Part shown: positions 56,000 to 64,000 of the stretch, one piece after another
How positions within the stretch are numbered: the stretch's first letter is position 1
How the letters are laid out: each line of letters opens with the position of its first letter
Assembly: GCA_051453625.1 (NCBI GenBank)
Contig: JBOZIK010000001.1
Span: 167,000,864 to 167,064,863 of the forward strand
DNA: 64,000 nt
Source: Welwitschia mirabilis
Taxonomy: Eukaryota > Gnetophyta > Gnetopsida > Welwitschiales
Reading direction: 5' to 3'
The notes under the pieces: generated by a model
What the model was told of the DNA's origin: nothing
The model's database searches: none
What the model saw: only the letters and a program-made list of their open reading frames with translations
Position numbers and translations under genes: made by a program

Positions 56000-57071
56000 C
56001 CTAAGTTTGAGGTTAGCTGCCATAGAAGAGAAATTAGAAGTAGAGCTTTGGGAGGAACTGGGACTTGAAGTTAGAGAAGAAGAGTGATGGGCATGCCCAC
56101 TTTGTTCTTGGGAAGGGTGAGCTGAAGAAGAAGGGCCTAAACCTGGAGAAGGATGAGAGGGAGACTAAGCTTGAGCTGGGCTAGGGGGATACTCCTCAAG
56201 AGATTTCTATTAGGCTAGGAGTGAATGCAGTCCTTCTAGATGAGTTGGGAATAAAGATGCCCCCCTATTGATAGGGCTAGNNNNNNNNNNNNNNNNNNNN
56301 NNNNNNNNNNNNNNNNNNNNNNNNNNNNNNNNNNNNNNNNNNNNNNNNNNNNNNNNNNNNNNNNNNNNNNNNNNNNNNNNGGTTAGCTGACATAGAAGAG
56401 AAATTAGAAGTAGAGCTTTGGGAGGAACTGGGACTTGAAGTTAGAGAAGAAGAGTATTGGGCATGCCCACTTTGTTCTTGGGAAGGATGAGCTGGAGAAG
56501 AAGGGCCTAAACCTGGGGAAGGATGGTATGGATATTGAGCTTGAGCTAGGATAGGAAGATGCTCCTCGGGAGATTTCTGTTAGGCCAAAGACGAATGTGG
56601 TCCTTCTGGGTGAGCTAGGGGCGAAGGAGCCCCCTTATTGCTAGGGCTAGAATGAGCTACTGTTTCTTTAGGAATAGGGTTTATAGCTAAGGAGGAACTT
56701 TTGGAAGAAGTTCTCCTAGGGGTGGTTTGATGAGGATGGCAACGAGGGGAGGGGAAGGGACCTCTCTAGCCTAAGCTTCTTATGCTACTCTCTAAAGGAC
56801 TAGGATTAAACCTGAGTACCTAGAGGAGTCCTTACGCTTGAGCAATTGAATGAAGAAATAGGGAAGATTCACATGGCATCTTAGGTCAAGGGCCTTAAGA
56901 AACATAAAATGAATTCTAGAAAGCATAGAATAATTATCAGATTGAATGAAATATCTATCCAACAGTTTTGTCCCAAGGCCCCATGGTGGCAGTAACGCCT
57001 TCCTACTAATATACCCACTAGGTAGCTTAGGAATTCCACCTAGAAAGAAATGGAGGGCTTCTCATTGGCAT
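56000..57071 (-). pseudogene. Ser/Pro-rich segment 3' of LINE-3 ORF2, identity uncertain
   Basis: Clearly richer in G and C than its surroundings. On the minus strand, from 57,071 down, it reads HFFLGGIPKLPSGYISRKAL, LLPPWGLGTKLLDRYFI, SMLSRIHFMFLKALDLRCHV, NLPYFFIQLLKRKDSSRYSG, then a Ser/Pro-rich tail (for example SPSHPSPGLGPSSSAHPSQ and SSLTSSPSSSQSSTSNFSS). The first part faintly resembles uncharacterised plant transposon-related proteins, but I cannot name a family. It lies between ORF2 and the J-like segment and could be the linker to it. A 270-bp portion is duplicated across the 100-N gap at 56,281-56,380. Confidence 0.4.
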
Positions 57072-57647
57072 NNNNNNNNNNNNNNNNNNNNNNNNNNNNN
57101 NNNNNNNNNNNNNNNNNNNNNNNNNNNNNNNNNNNNNNNNNNNNNNNNNNNNNNNNNNNNNNNNNNNNNNNNNNNNNNNNNNNNNNNNNNNNNNNNNNNN
57201 NNNNNNNNNNNNNNNNNNNNNNNNNNNNNNNNNNNNNNNNNNNNNNNNNNNNNNNNNNNNNNNNNNNNNNNNNNNNNNNNNNNNNNNNNNNNNNNNNNNN
57301 NNNNNNNNNNNNNNNNNNNNNNNNNNNNNNNNNNNNNNNNNNNNNNNNNNNNNNNNNNNNNNNNNNNNNNNNNNNNNNNNNNNNNNNNNNNNNNNNNNNN
57401 NNNNNNNNNNNNNNNNNNNNNNNNNNNNNNNNNNNNNNNNNNNNNNNNNNNNNNNNNNNNNNNNNNNNNNNNNNNNNNNNNNNNNNNNNNNNNNNNNNNN
57501 NNNNNNNNNNNNNNNNNNNNNNNNNNNNNNNNNNNNNNNNNNNNNNNNNNNNNNNNNNNNNNNNNNNNNNNNNNNNNNNNNNNNNNNNNNNNNNNNNNNN
57601 NNNNNNNNNNNNNNNNNNNNNNNNNNNNNNNNNNNNNNNNNNNNNNN

Positions 57648-59300
57648 CCAATAGAATACTTTAATTTTTTCTAGTATTTGTCCCCTCTAATGCTTCTTCT
57701 AATCGTCCTGTTTGTCATATTTTTTGATTAAGATCTATTTGGACATTTCACTCTGAGAAATGTTTAATTCAGAAAGTTGTTGGTGAGCTTTGTGAAAATG
57801 CTTTCAAAGATATGATACTCAATACTCAATTGTCTAGTTTCTATACTTTTGATTAATTAAGTCACTCCATGGTTTCCCTCCCTATTATAATCTCTTTAAA
57901 ATTCTTTGAGCTCCTGTGAAAATACAATCTTCAAGTTTTTGAATTTCCCATTCTCCTGATTTCTTAGGATGGGCTATGATTTCCTATTTACAGAGATGTA
58001 TTATGTGGTATTCTTTTCCCCCCAATCAGATAAAATATTTTAAGATCCTGTCAATTTTTTGAATGATATTCTTTCGAGGGGTGATAATAAAATCTATATA
58101 CTGAAAGGAAGCAATAAGACAGGAATTTGTAAGAATGATTTTATCCTTTGAGGACAGAAAGTTATTATGCCAAGGGCTGCACCTTCTTTGTATAGATTCT
58201 AGAATGTAATTCTAGGTATTATTCTATGCTAATTCTAGTAGATGTCCTAAAGGTCTCCTAACTTTGCATTCCTGATGTGGGTAATTTTTTTGCCCCCTCT
58301 GATATATTATCTATCCAAGGTATTAATTCTTGACTTATTCCAATTAGTGTGAAGCCCTGTTACCTCTGCAAATGTGTTCACGAAATTTTTTATAGCTTTT
58401 ACTTGCTAATTGGTGGCCTTAGTCATAATGATAGTATCATCTGCATAGTGATTATTGAGAAAAATTTGGCCTCCAATTCTGATTCCTGTACCTCTGTTTT
58501 TTCTTAAGAAAACATGTAAAACTTTCATCACAAACAAAAAAAGGTATGGGAATAGAAAATCCCTTTGTCTCAAACTTCTTTCCACTAAGAAGAAGTTTGA
58601 TCTGTGACTATTGACCTCCATAATAAACTCAGCTAAAGCCTACATGTCTAGCTAGAGTTTAATAATATCTTGAGAGAAATTGATTTTCCTAAGAATGCAC
58701 CCTAAAGCATGCCAACTAACCGAGTTATAAGCTTTTGCAATATCTAGTTTAGCAATGAGAAGTGGAAATTTATGCTTTTTAATAGAGTAAATAATCTCAT
58801 GAGTCAATAGGATTTGGTTTTGGATATACTTGAAACAAATGAAGTCGGCTTTGTTCTTTAAGATCACATTAGGGAGCAAGGGGGCAATTTGGCTAACCAT
58901 TATTTTTATGAAGATTCTATAAATGACATTGCACACCTCTAAGAGCCTAAAGTCCTCTAGTCTACTAGCATCCCTTTTTTACAGAATGAGGACTACACTG
59001 GTTCTGTTCATCTCTCTAGGAATCCATCGATTATAGAATATTTTCTACATTGCCTTATACAGGTTATTTCCTAGGATAGAGAAGTAGGTTTTGAAGAGTT
59101 TAACTAGCCACCCATCTGGACTAGGTGCTTGGTTATTCTTTATCGATCTGACTATAGCTAGTATCTTCTCTCTACTCAGGGTTTTACTCAACATTTGTTT
59201 ATCCTCCTCTAAAACCTTTTTGTTTGCTGGGATTAGGCAGGGGACGATATCGTCCCATTCCCAGAATTTCTAAAGATGGACCTGCATTTCCTTTACTATT
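57648..59300 (-). pseudogene. LINE-3 ORF2 remnant: reverse transcriptase and post-RT region
   Basis: From the top: SPDGWLVKLFKTYFSIL (about 59,125-59,075), WIPREMNRTSVVLI and DASRLEDFRLLEVCNVIYRI (to about 58,915), PLLPNVILKNKADFICFKYI, LLIAKLDIAKAYNSVSWHAL (motif A, catalytic Asp kept), two stops, LRQRDFLFPYLFLFVMKVLH, IFLNNHYADDTIIMTKATN (YADDT intact, 58,440-58,430), FVNTFAEVTGLHTNWNKSRI, then LLLPFSI and LSPLERISFKKL to about 57,700. This is the complete L1-type palm with an intact catalytic box. Only about three stops interrupt 58,406-58,936. An N run of 576 follows, probably covering the C-terminal zinc knuckle. Confidence 0.92.
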
Positions 59301-59499
59301 TCTTCTTTGTTTTCTATGACACGGCCTCCTATTATGAGCCTTTTAATTTTGTTATCAGATCTATGTTGGTTGACCTACTGGAAGAAGAATCTAGTATGTT
59401 TATTACCTTCTTTAAGCCATTTAATCCTCAATCATTTTCTCTAATAATGCTTTTCATCCTCATGAATCTCTTGGATCTTCATTAGCCACTGACATTCTT

Positions 59500-60400
59500 T
59501 GTTTCTAAGGCTTTTCTGATTATCCACTTTCTTCTATTCAGTTTGAATGCAGTTGAGTTCCTTCTTGATTTCAGATTTTGATTTAAATCTCTTTTTGTCT
59601 TTCCTTCTCCAATCTCTTATGTGAGCCTTCAATGTATTAAGACCTCTGCATAAGAAAGTGACAAGTTGTATATCATTGTATTGTGCCCAGATTCTTTCCA
59701 GAAGCACTCTAGTGTCGGTCCTATTTATCCAGTACCATTTTATATGAAATAGAGTTTTCGGGGACGAAAACNNNNNNNNNNNNNNNNNNNNNNNNNNNNN
59801 NNNNNNNNNNNNNNNNNNNNNNNNNNNNNNNNNNNNNNNNNNNNNNNNNNNNNNNNNNNNNNNNNNNNNNNNNNNNNNNNNNNNNNNNNNNNNNNNNNNN
59901 NNNNNNNNNNNNNNNNNNNNNNNNNNNNNNNNNNNNNNNNNNNNNNNNNNNNNNNNNNNNNNNNNNNNNNNNNNNNNNNNNNNNNNNNNNNNNNNNNNNN
60001 NNNNNNNNNNNNNNNNNNNNNNNNNNNNNNNNNNNNNNNNNNNNNNNNNNNNNNNNNNNNNNNNNNNGCTTCTTCTAATACCGTGACCGTGTCTAGATTG
60101 TGTTGCAAAATGTAAATATTTGTAATGATCCATATTTTGTTTTTCAGGAAAGTCATAATGTGATTCTAACTTCTTTAAATAAAATCTACATCTTTTTTAG
60201 TAGAAACCAAAATACCACCAGAGTTACTTTGGGTAACTATGCTAAAAGAGGTCCATTGTTATTCCATCTTTATGTTTTCCATGTCTTATTTTATCTTCGT
60301 CTCCTGTATGTAAACTAGATCTATATTATGTTGAATAATCAGGTTTTGTAAGGTCTTTTTCTTGTAGGAGAATCCTAATCCCCTATACTTCCATGAGAGA
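59500..60400 (-). pseudogene. LINE-3 ORF2 remnant: endonuclease and linker
   Basis: It begins MNCLSWKYRGLGFSYKKKTL (60,405-60,348) followed by HNIDLVYIQETKIK, matching the AP-type endonuclease start 'LSWNCRGLG....R...L', 'DLV.IQETK'; the Glu of QETK is present and the Asn of SWN is Lys. The middle is lost in a 296-N gap. The linker after it is open: FSSPKTLFHIKWYWINRTDT, RIWAQYNDIQLVTFLCRGLN, LKAHIRDWRRKDKKRFKSKS (59,770-59,560), matching the 'W....V...W...L......LK..L..W.....' part of L1 ORF2. Confidence 0.85.
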
Positions 60401-60599
60401 CAATTCATTAGGGGTTTTTTCACTCCTTTCTGGGCACTTATCCTTTTTTCAATGTGTCTTCGATAGTAGCTTGGGAACTATTTACAACGTTTTCTATCGT
60501 TTTTTATACTTGTAAGGTTTTGTTGTTGGGCCTTTCCTTCCTTTTGGTTTTCACTTCATTAGATTTATCATTTTGGAGGTTTAGTTAAATGTTATTCTC

Positions 60600-61299
60600 A
60601 TTCATAAGAGGTTCAAATGGGTTTTCCTATTTTAGATCTTCCTTTCTCTTACTTTCCTTTAGAAAAATGATGGTGCTTGTATTTTTCCTTTGGAAAAATA
60701 CTTGCAAAAAATGCAAGTTTTCTTTTACTTTCTTTAATATCAATCAATATCTTTCAGCATTCTTCTCATAGGTGATCCAATCTTGCATAGTGTGAGCATT
60801 TCTTCTCAGGAGGAGCACATCTTCCCGAGGGGTACCTTGATTTTCCACAGGTTAAGCAGGGAATTGGAAGGTTCTCATATGTGACGTCTAGATCATAACT
60901 TCCCAATTTGGATATGAACTTTACAGATTGGATTTCCTTAGTATCTTTGATACTCATCCATACACAGANNNNNNNNNNNNNNNNNNNNNNNNNNNNNNNN
61001 NNNNNNNNNNNNNNNNNNNNNNNNNNNNNNNNNNNNNNNNNNNNNNNNNNNNNNNNNNCTTCATCCTAAAACTCCAGAGGGAACTTGTGGATGCAGATTT
61101 AGATCAGAAGTTTCATAAATAGTTACGAGTCTAATTATATCCTTGGTGTCCATTTGGCTAGGGTGAGGCCTCTAACTCGAAAAAACCATAGTCCTCTTGC
61201 TATGATTTCATCCCGATCTTGTTCATTATCTAGCTGGAATAAAACTAGCCCTTCTAGCATTGCAATAACGTCCACCTTGCTGATTCCTATCCATTTCAT
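60600..61299 (-). pseudogene. LINE-3 ORF1 remnant (DUF4283-like, CCHC knuckle)
   Basis: Starting at a Met at 61,299, only 22 bp from the target duplication: MKWIGISKVDVIAMLEGLVL, LDNEQDRDEIIARGLWFFRV, RGLTLAKWTPRI, the DUF4283 core ('...VL..GPW.F.G..L.L..W.P'). After a 90-N gap an open stretch (60,957-60,766) reads LGSYDLDVTYENLPIPCLTC, GKSRYPSGRCAPPEKKCSHY: 'V.YE.LP.FC..CG..GH....C' with extra Cys. There is no room for a 5' untranslated region, so the copy may be slightly 5'-truncated. ORF1 binds element RNA. Confidence 0.85.
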
Positions 61300-61321
61300 T
61301 GTGACCTAATCATGAATCTTA

Positions 61322-61625
61322 TAATTTACATCATTTTCAATAAAAAACTCTTTGTGATTTTTCTACATCTATGTTCTTAAATAACTTGACATCTTCACCA
61401 TAAACTTTAGGGAAAAAGTCGAGTTTGATTAGCGATGTGATATCTTGATTTTAACCAAAAAAAAAATCACTTTGATGTCTTAATTACATAAAATTGGTCA
61501 TAAAATTTTCAAGTTATATCATTCACACATTTGATGTGCTTTTAATACAAATAATTTTTCATGTTTAATCATTTAATTATTGATTTTGCGTTAATTTACT
61601 AGTTAAAAAACCTAGTTAGGGAATG
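61322..61625 (+). other. Gypsy-2 3' internal region, right of LINE-3
   Basis: Begins with the second target copy, then follows 41,484-41,789 of gypsy-1 closely ('ctttgtga', 'ctacatctatgttct', 'caccataaactttag', 'attcacacattt', 'actagtta'). It leads straight into the LTR start at 61,626. Confidence 0.75.
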
Positions 61626-61710
61626 TGTTAACATGTAAAAATAAACAATTATATCAAGTGTTTCAAGCTAATTAATTGTAAATATAGATATTAATTTAAT
61701 TATTTTAATC
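61626..61710 (+). repeat. 3' LTR of gypsy-2, truncated by LINE-4
   Basis: TGTTAACATG and the next 75 bases match the starts of the other LTRs, up to 'attattttaatc' at 61,710. The next bases no longer match any LTR copy, and the LINE-4 5' part follows. Confidence 0.8.
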
Positions 61711-61989
61711 AATAGACAATTAATTTAATAGTTCTCTAGGTAATGAGAAAAATAGAAAGTTCTATAGCTAAGCATGTTTTTATGAATTTTTAGAGGTTTA
61801 GAAATCCTAGGTGAAATTTCTCCCAAATATGATCATAGAACCTCCTCTTATGAAGTTTTTCTAAGAGAATGGTTCATTTAAGTTGAAAGTATCATCTAAA
61901 TACTAAGAAAATGGGAAATAAACGTTTAGATATGGTCTCATAGGATATTTTATCTCTATAGGTTCAAGATCCATTATGGGGCCGATTAG

Positions 61990-62560
61990 AAAATGGATAA
62001 ATTTGAAAGGAAAAAGGGTTAAATTAGTGTAGGTTGTAGCCCATTCAAAGGGGATGATTTTCTTTAAATTTAAGTTAAAATAGGATATGAAAAATGTGAT
62101 GATTAGGTATCCTTAGTTTTTCAGGGTGAGGGGTCTAAACCTCACTAGATGAAGATCATGCGAGAACTTTAACAAATCTTTTAAAAATTGCAAATTTCAA
62201 TGAATCTCAGGTGCATAACTCTGTGAACTAAAGACTTATTCAAAGAATTGGCAAGGCAGTTTGAAAAGGTCATCAAACTAGACCTAGTTACTATTAGTGG
62301 TACAAGGATGATTTTCATTAGTTTTTGTGCTTGGATAGGTCAATAAGTAATCAAAACCCTCTTTAATTCCAAAATAATCCATTGTTTTAGAATAGATAAA
62401 GTAGAGGTAAAGTATGAGAATATAGTAGATCTTATGCACATTAGGGAGATTTTGGCCATTCCATACATTTCTACCAAAAACTTAAAGATTTTGTATGAGG
62501 GAAATAAGAAAGGAAGGGACATGATATGTTCAACTTCTCAATACCTTAGTGTCAAACTTA
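61990..62560 (+). pseudogene. LINE-4 ORF1 remnant (DUF4283-like, knuckle region)
   Basis: The plus strand reads GMIFFKFKLK, stop, DMKNVMIRYP, stop, FFRVRGLNLTR (about 62,055-62,145), very close to the LINE-3 'FFRVRGLTLAKW' block of the DUF4283-like domain. After a frame change it reads VIKLDLVTISGTRMIFISFC and FRIDKVEVKYENIVDLMHIR (about 62,382-62,445), where 'V.VKYENIPD.C' leads into the CCHC knuckle; the knuckle Cys are lost. Several stops. The minus-strand open stretch at 62340-62522 is antisense to it. Confidence 0.7.
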
Positions 62561-62963
62561 TAAGAAGTTTGAGCACATTTTAGAAATTTGCTAATTCAAG
62601 AAGAGAGGAAAGATTTCTAGAATGTTGGTAGAAGGGGAAAAGTAGAGATTATGGTCAAGATAGGTATGGGATCAGAGTTAGAGTATAAAAGGGAAAAATC
62701 TAGATGCAAAGAAATAGAAGACTTTTTCCCTTCCAAGTAGAATAAGAGTTAAAAGTTCATTAGTAAAAATCTATTCCCTAAAAGATTTTTTTCCCTTTGA
62801 GTGGCATTAAATATAAAGGATCAAAATCAAATTTAGAGAACTCTAGTAAGAGCAATCTTAGTAGATAAAGTAAATAAGAACATAGTTAAAAACATAGCTA
62901 ATGAATCACAAAATATCTTCTAGATCTACCAATGAAACATCTCAAGAAGAAAATCAATAAATA

Positions 62964-63700
62964 GACATCTTAAGCTGGAATATCCAAGGCATGAAAGATG
63001 CCTTAAAAATTAAAACTTTAGAAGACCTTATTCATAGTAAAAATGTAGGAATAGTATGTTCATAAGAAATTAAGGTCTAAAAATGGTTTTTTTTTTTTTA
63101 ATGAATCTTAGGATAGAGTAGCAAGTAGAATGGCTTTCAAGCTATGAAAATGCAGGAGGATTAGCAGTGCTAGTTATGAAGGATATTAAGTATACTAAAA
63201 TAAAATTAATCAATGATTTTTGATCTTATCCTTACAAGATTAATGACTAGTCAGCATTTATGCTCTACAATCATAAGTAGGAAAAATAAAATTGTAAAAA
63301 ACACTCAAAAAATGCTAAAAAATGAATATGCATATAATTAGAAACTGTAATCATACACTGCATTAGAGGAAAAGATGAGAGTTGTTGTTAGAACATGATG
63401 GGGTATATAAAATAGAAGAGATGATGTTGAAATTAGATTTAATTTATTTGCTAATCCAAAAATTCTAACATACTTAGTCTAATTAGAGTAAAGGTGTTGA
63501 GAGGATTCTCTCAAGGATCAATAGAGTGCTTATTTCAGAAGACTTACTAGGACATAAGACTAGTTATTAAAGGGAAAGGGAAGATAGTTCTCTGACCATA
63601 GACCTATCTTTCTAGTCTTAGATAAAATGCAAAAAATAAACCTTCATTTTACTTTTAAAAATGCTTGGTTGGATGAGGAAGAGATCCTCTTTTTCATAGA
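62964..63700 (+). pseudogene. LINE-4 ORF2 remnant: endonuclease
   Basis: DILSWNIQGMKDALKIKTLE (62,964-63,023), DLIHSKNVGIVCS, stop, EIK matches the AP-type endonuclease start ('ILSWN.RG...........L......DI..LQE.K'); the Asn of SWN and the Glu are kept. Near 63,340 CNHTLH with LLLEHDGVYKIEEMMLKLDL corresponds to the 'GDFN..L.....' block and what follows. SDHRPIFLVLDKMQKINLHF (SDH at 63,590-63,598) carries the catalytic His, then FTFKNAWLDEEEILFFIEEN is the conserved sequence after the domain. About eight stops. The whole domain is still traceable. Confidence 0.85.
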
Positions 63701-64000
63701 GGAGAATTGAAGACTTGATGAGTAGAATCTTATTAACTATTTATAAGAAAAACTAATTATAATTAAAATATGGTTGAAGTATTGGAGGAAACTTTAAGAT
63801 GCTAGATTTAGTAGAAAATAATCCCTTAAGAAAAAACTAAGAATGACTTAATGCAAGTAAGAGTAGCAAGAGGGTCTACATGAAGAAGAGTGATAGCTAC
63901 TTTAGAGGCTTCACTAAATCAAGAAATAAGAAGTGTTGTATTAGAAGTAGTGATCACATATTAGCTAGTTAAAGTAAGGGGATAGACACTCAAGATTATC

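Larger units (their letters stand above)
55393..61321 (-). mobile_element. LINE-3: L1-type LINE inserted in gypsy-2
   Basis: Minus-strand order from the top: ORF1 (61,299-~60,600), ORF2 endonuclease (60,400 down), linker, reverse transcriptase (59,200-58,300), post-RT region (to 57,650), a less AT-rich Ser/Pro-rich segment, a J-domain-like segment, a 3' untranslated region and a poly(T) run (55,394-55,403) that is the poly(A) tail read from the other strand. 'taatttacat' occurs immediately left (55,383-55,392) and right (61,322-61,331), a 10-bp target duplication. The uninterrupted site is in gypsy-1 at about 41,474-41,484. This is the least decayed LINE in the window and therefore probably the youngest of the three minus-strand copies. 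Confidence 0.88.
45898..61710 (+). mobile_element. Gypsy-2: Athila/Tat-like element carrying LINE-3 and cut by LINE-4
   Basis: 5' LTR (45,898-47,150), primer-binding site, leader, gag, protease, reverse transcriptase with FMDD, RNase H and the integrase zinc domain lie in order on the plus strand. A 943-N gap removes the integrase core. The 3' internal region is split by LINE-3 (55,137/61,322), and the 3' LTR starts at 61,626 but is interrupted at about 61,711 by LINE-4. It is the same family as gypsy-1 by LTR and protein similarity, and its pol is more complete. The element probably resumes beyond the window. Confidence 0.75.
61711..64000 (+). mobile_element. LINE-4: L1-type LINE, 5' part, runs off the window
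   Basis: ORF1 (about 61,990-62,900) and the ORF2 endonuclease (62,964-~63,660) are on the plus strand, opposite to LINE-3, so the two elements are arranged head to head about 390 bp apart. Reverse transcriptase and 3' end lie beyond 64,000. The exact 5' end is inferred from the loss of LTR similarity at 61,711; the target duplication cannot be checked. Confidence 0.75.

Noticed and set aside
59091-59485. Two plus-strand frames of 60 and 69 codons.
   Set aside because: They are antisense to the well-supported LINE-3 ORF2 on the minus strand.

Overview
The window looks like AT-rich, repeat-filled intergenic DNA from a flowering plant. Nearly everything recognisable is a decayed retrotransposon: L1-type LINEs with plant-style ORF1 (DUF4283-like domain plus CCHC knuckle), Ty1/copia pol fragments, Athila/Tat-like Ty3/gypsy elements and one chromovirus fragment. 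No intact host gene, rRNA, functional tRNA or CRISPR was found. Reading frames stay recognisable by family motifs but carry many stops and Cys-to-Tyr, Gly-to-Arg and Gln-to-stop changes, the pattern expected from long-term C-to-T decay of methylated repeats.

Layout. 1-3,438: unassigned. 3,439-~9,200: LINE-1 (minus). ~9,850-13,925: gypsy remnant, two ~1.5 kb terminal repeats around an integrase tail. ~14,100-18,994: copia LTR-like sequence and a copia pol fragment (minus). 18,995-25,056: LINE-2 (minus), apparently inserted into a copia LTR. 25,057-~29,150: copia-2 (minus). 30,185-30,290: tRNA-like (SINE-like) fragment. 30,518-43,133: gypsy-1 (plus), both LTRs and an AGCAA target duplication, with a chromovirus fragment (minus) nested inside. 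43,139-45,897: unassigned plus dispersed copia-LTR-like repeat. 45,898 to 61,710 or beyond: gypsy-2 (plus), interrupted in its 3' region by LINE-3 (55,393-61,321, minus) and in its 3' LTR by LINE-4 (~61,711 to window end, plus).

Most notable observation. Three diverged LINEs (LINE-1, -2, -3) each carry a J-domain-like (DnaJ) sequence at the same place: same strand as ORF2, downstream of the reverse transcriptase, with the His-Pro-Asn motif about 400-470 bp from the 3' end. All three read HPN where canonical J domains read HPD. Sharing of position across diverged copies suggests that a J domain is an ancestral component of this LINE lineage rather than a chance capture. I know of no description of this, but cannot check novelty here.

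Assembly caveats. Runs of N lie at 845-1030, 17995-18004, 18509-18608, 25140-25239, 31962-32548, 34513-34588, 38434-39250, 40043-40101, 43626-44183, 50321-50420, 51413-51512, 51766-51865, 53202-54144, 54419-54955, 55242-55341, 56281-56380, 57072-57647, 59772-60067 and 60969-61058. Seven are exactly 100 N (unsized gaps). Five of these have equal-length near-duplicate sequence ending at the left edge and starting at the right edge, so apparent local duplications there are probably unmerged contig ends. Element boundaries without a stated target duplication are approximate.
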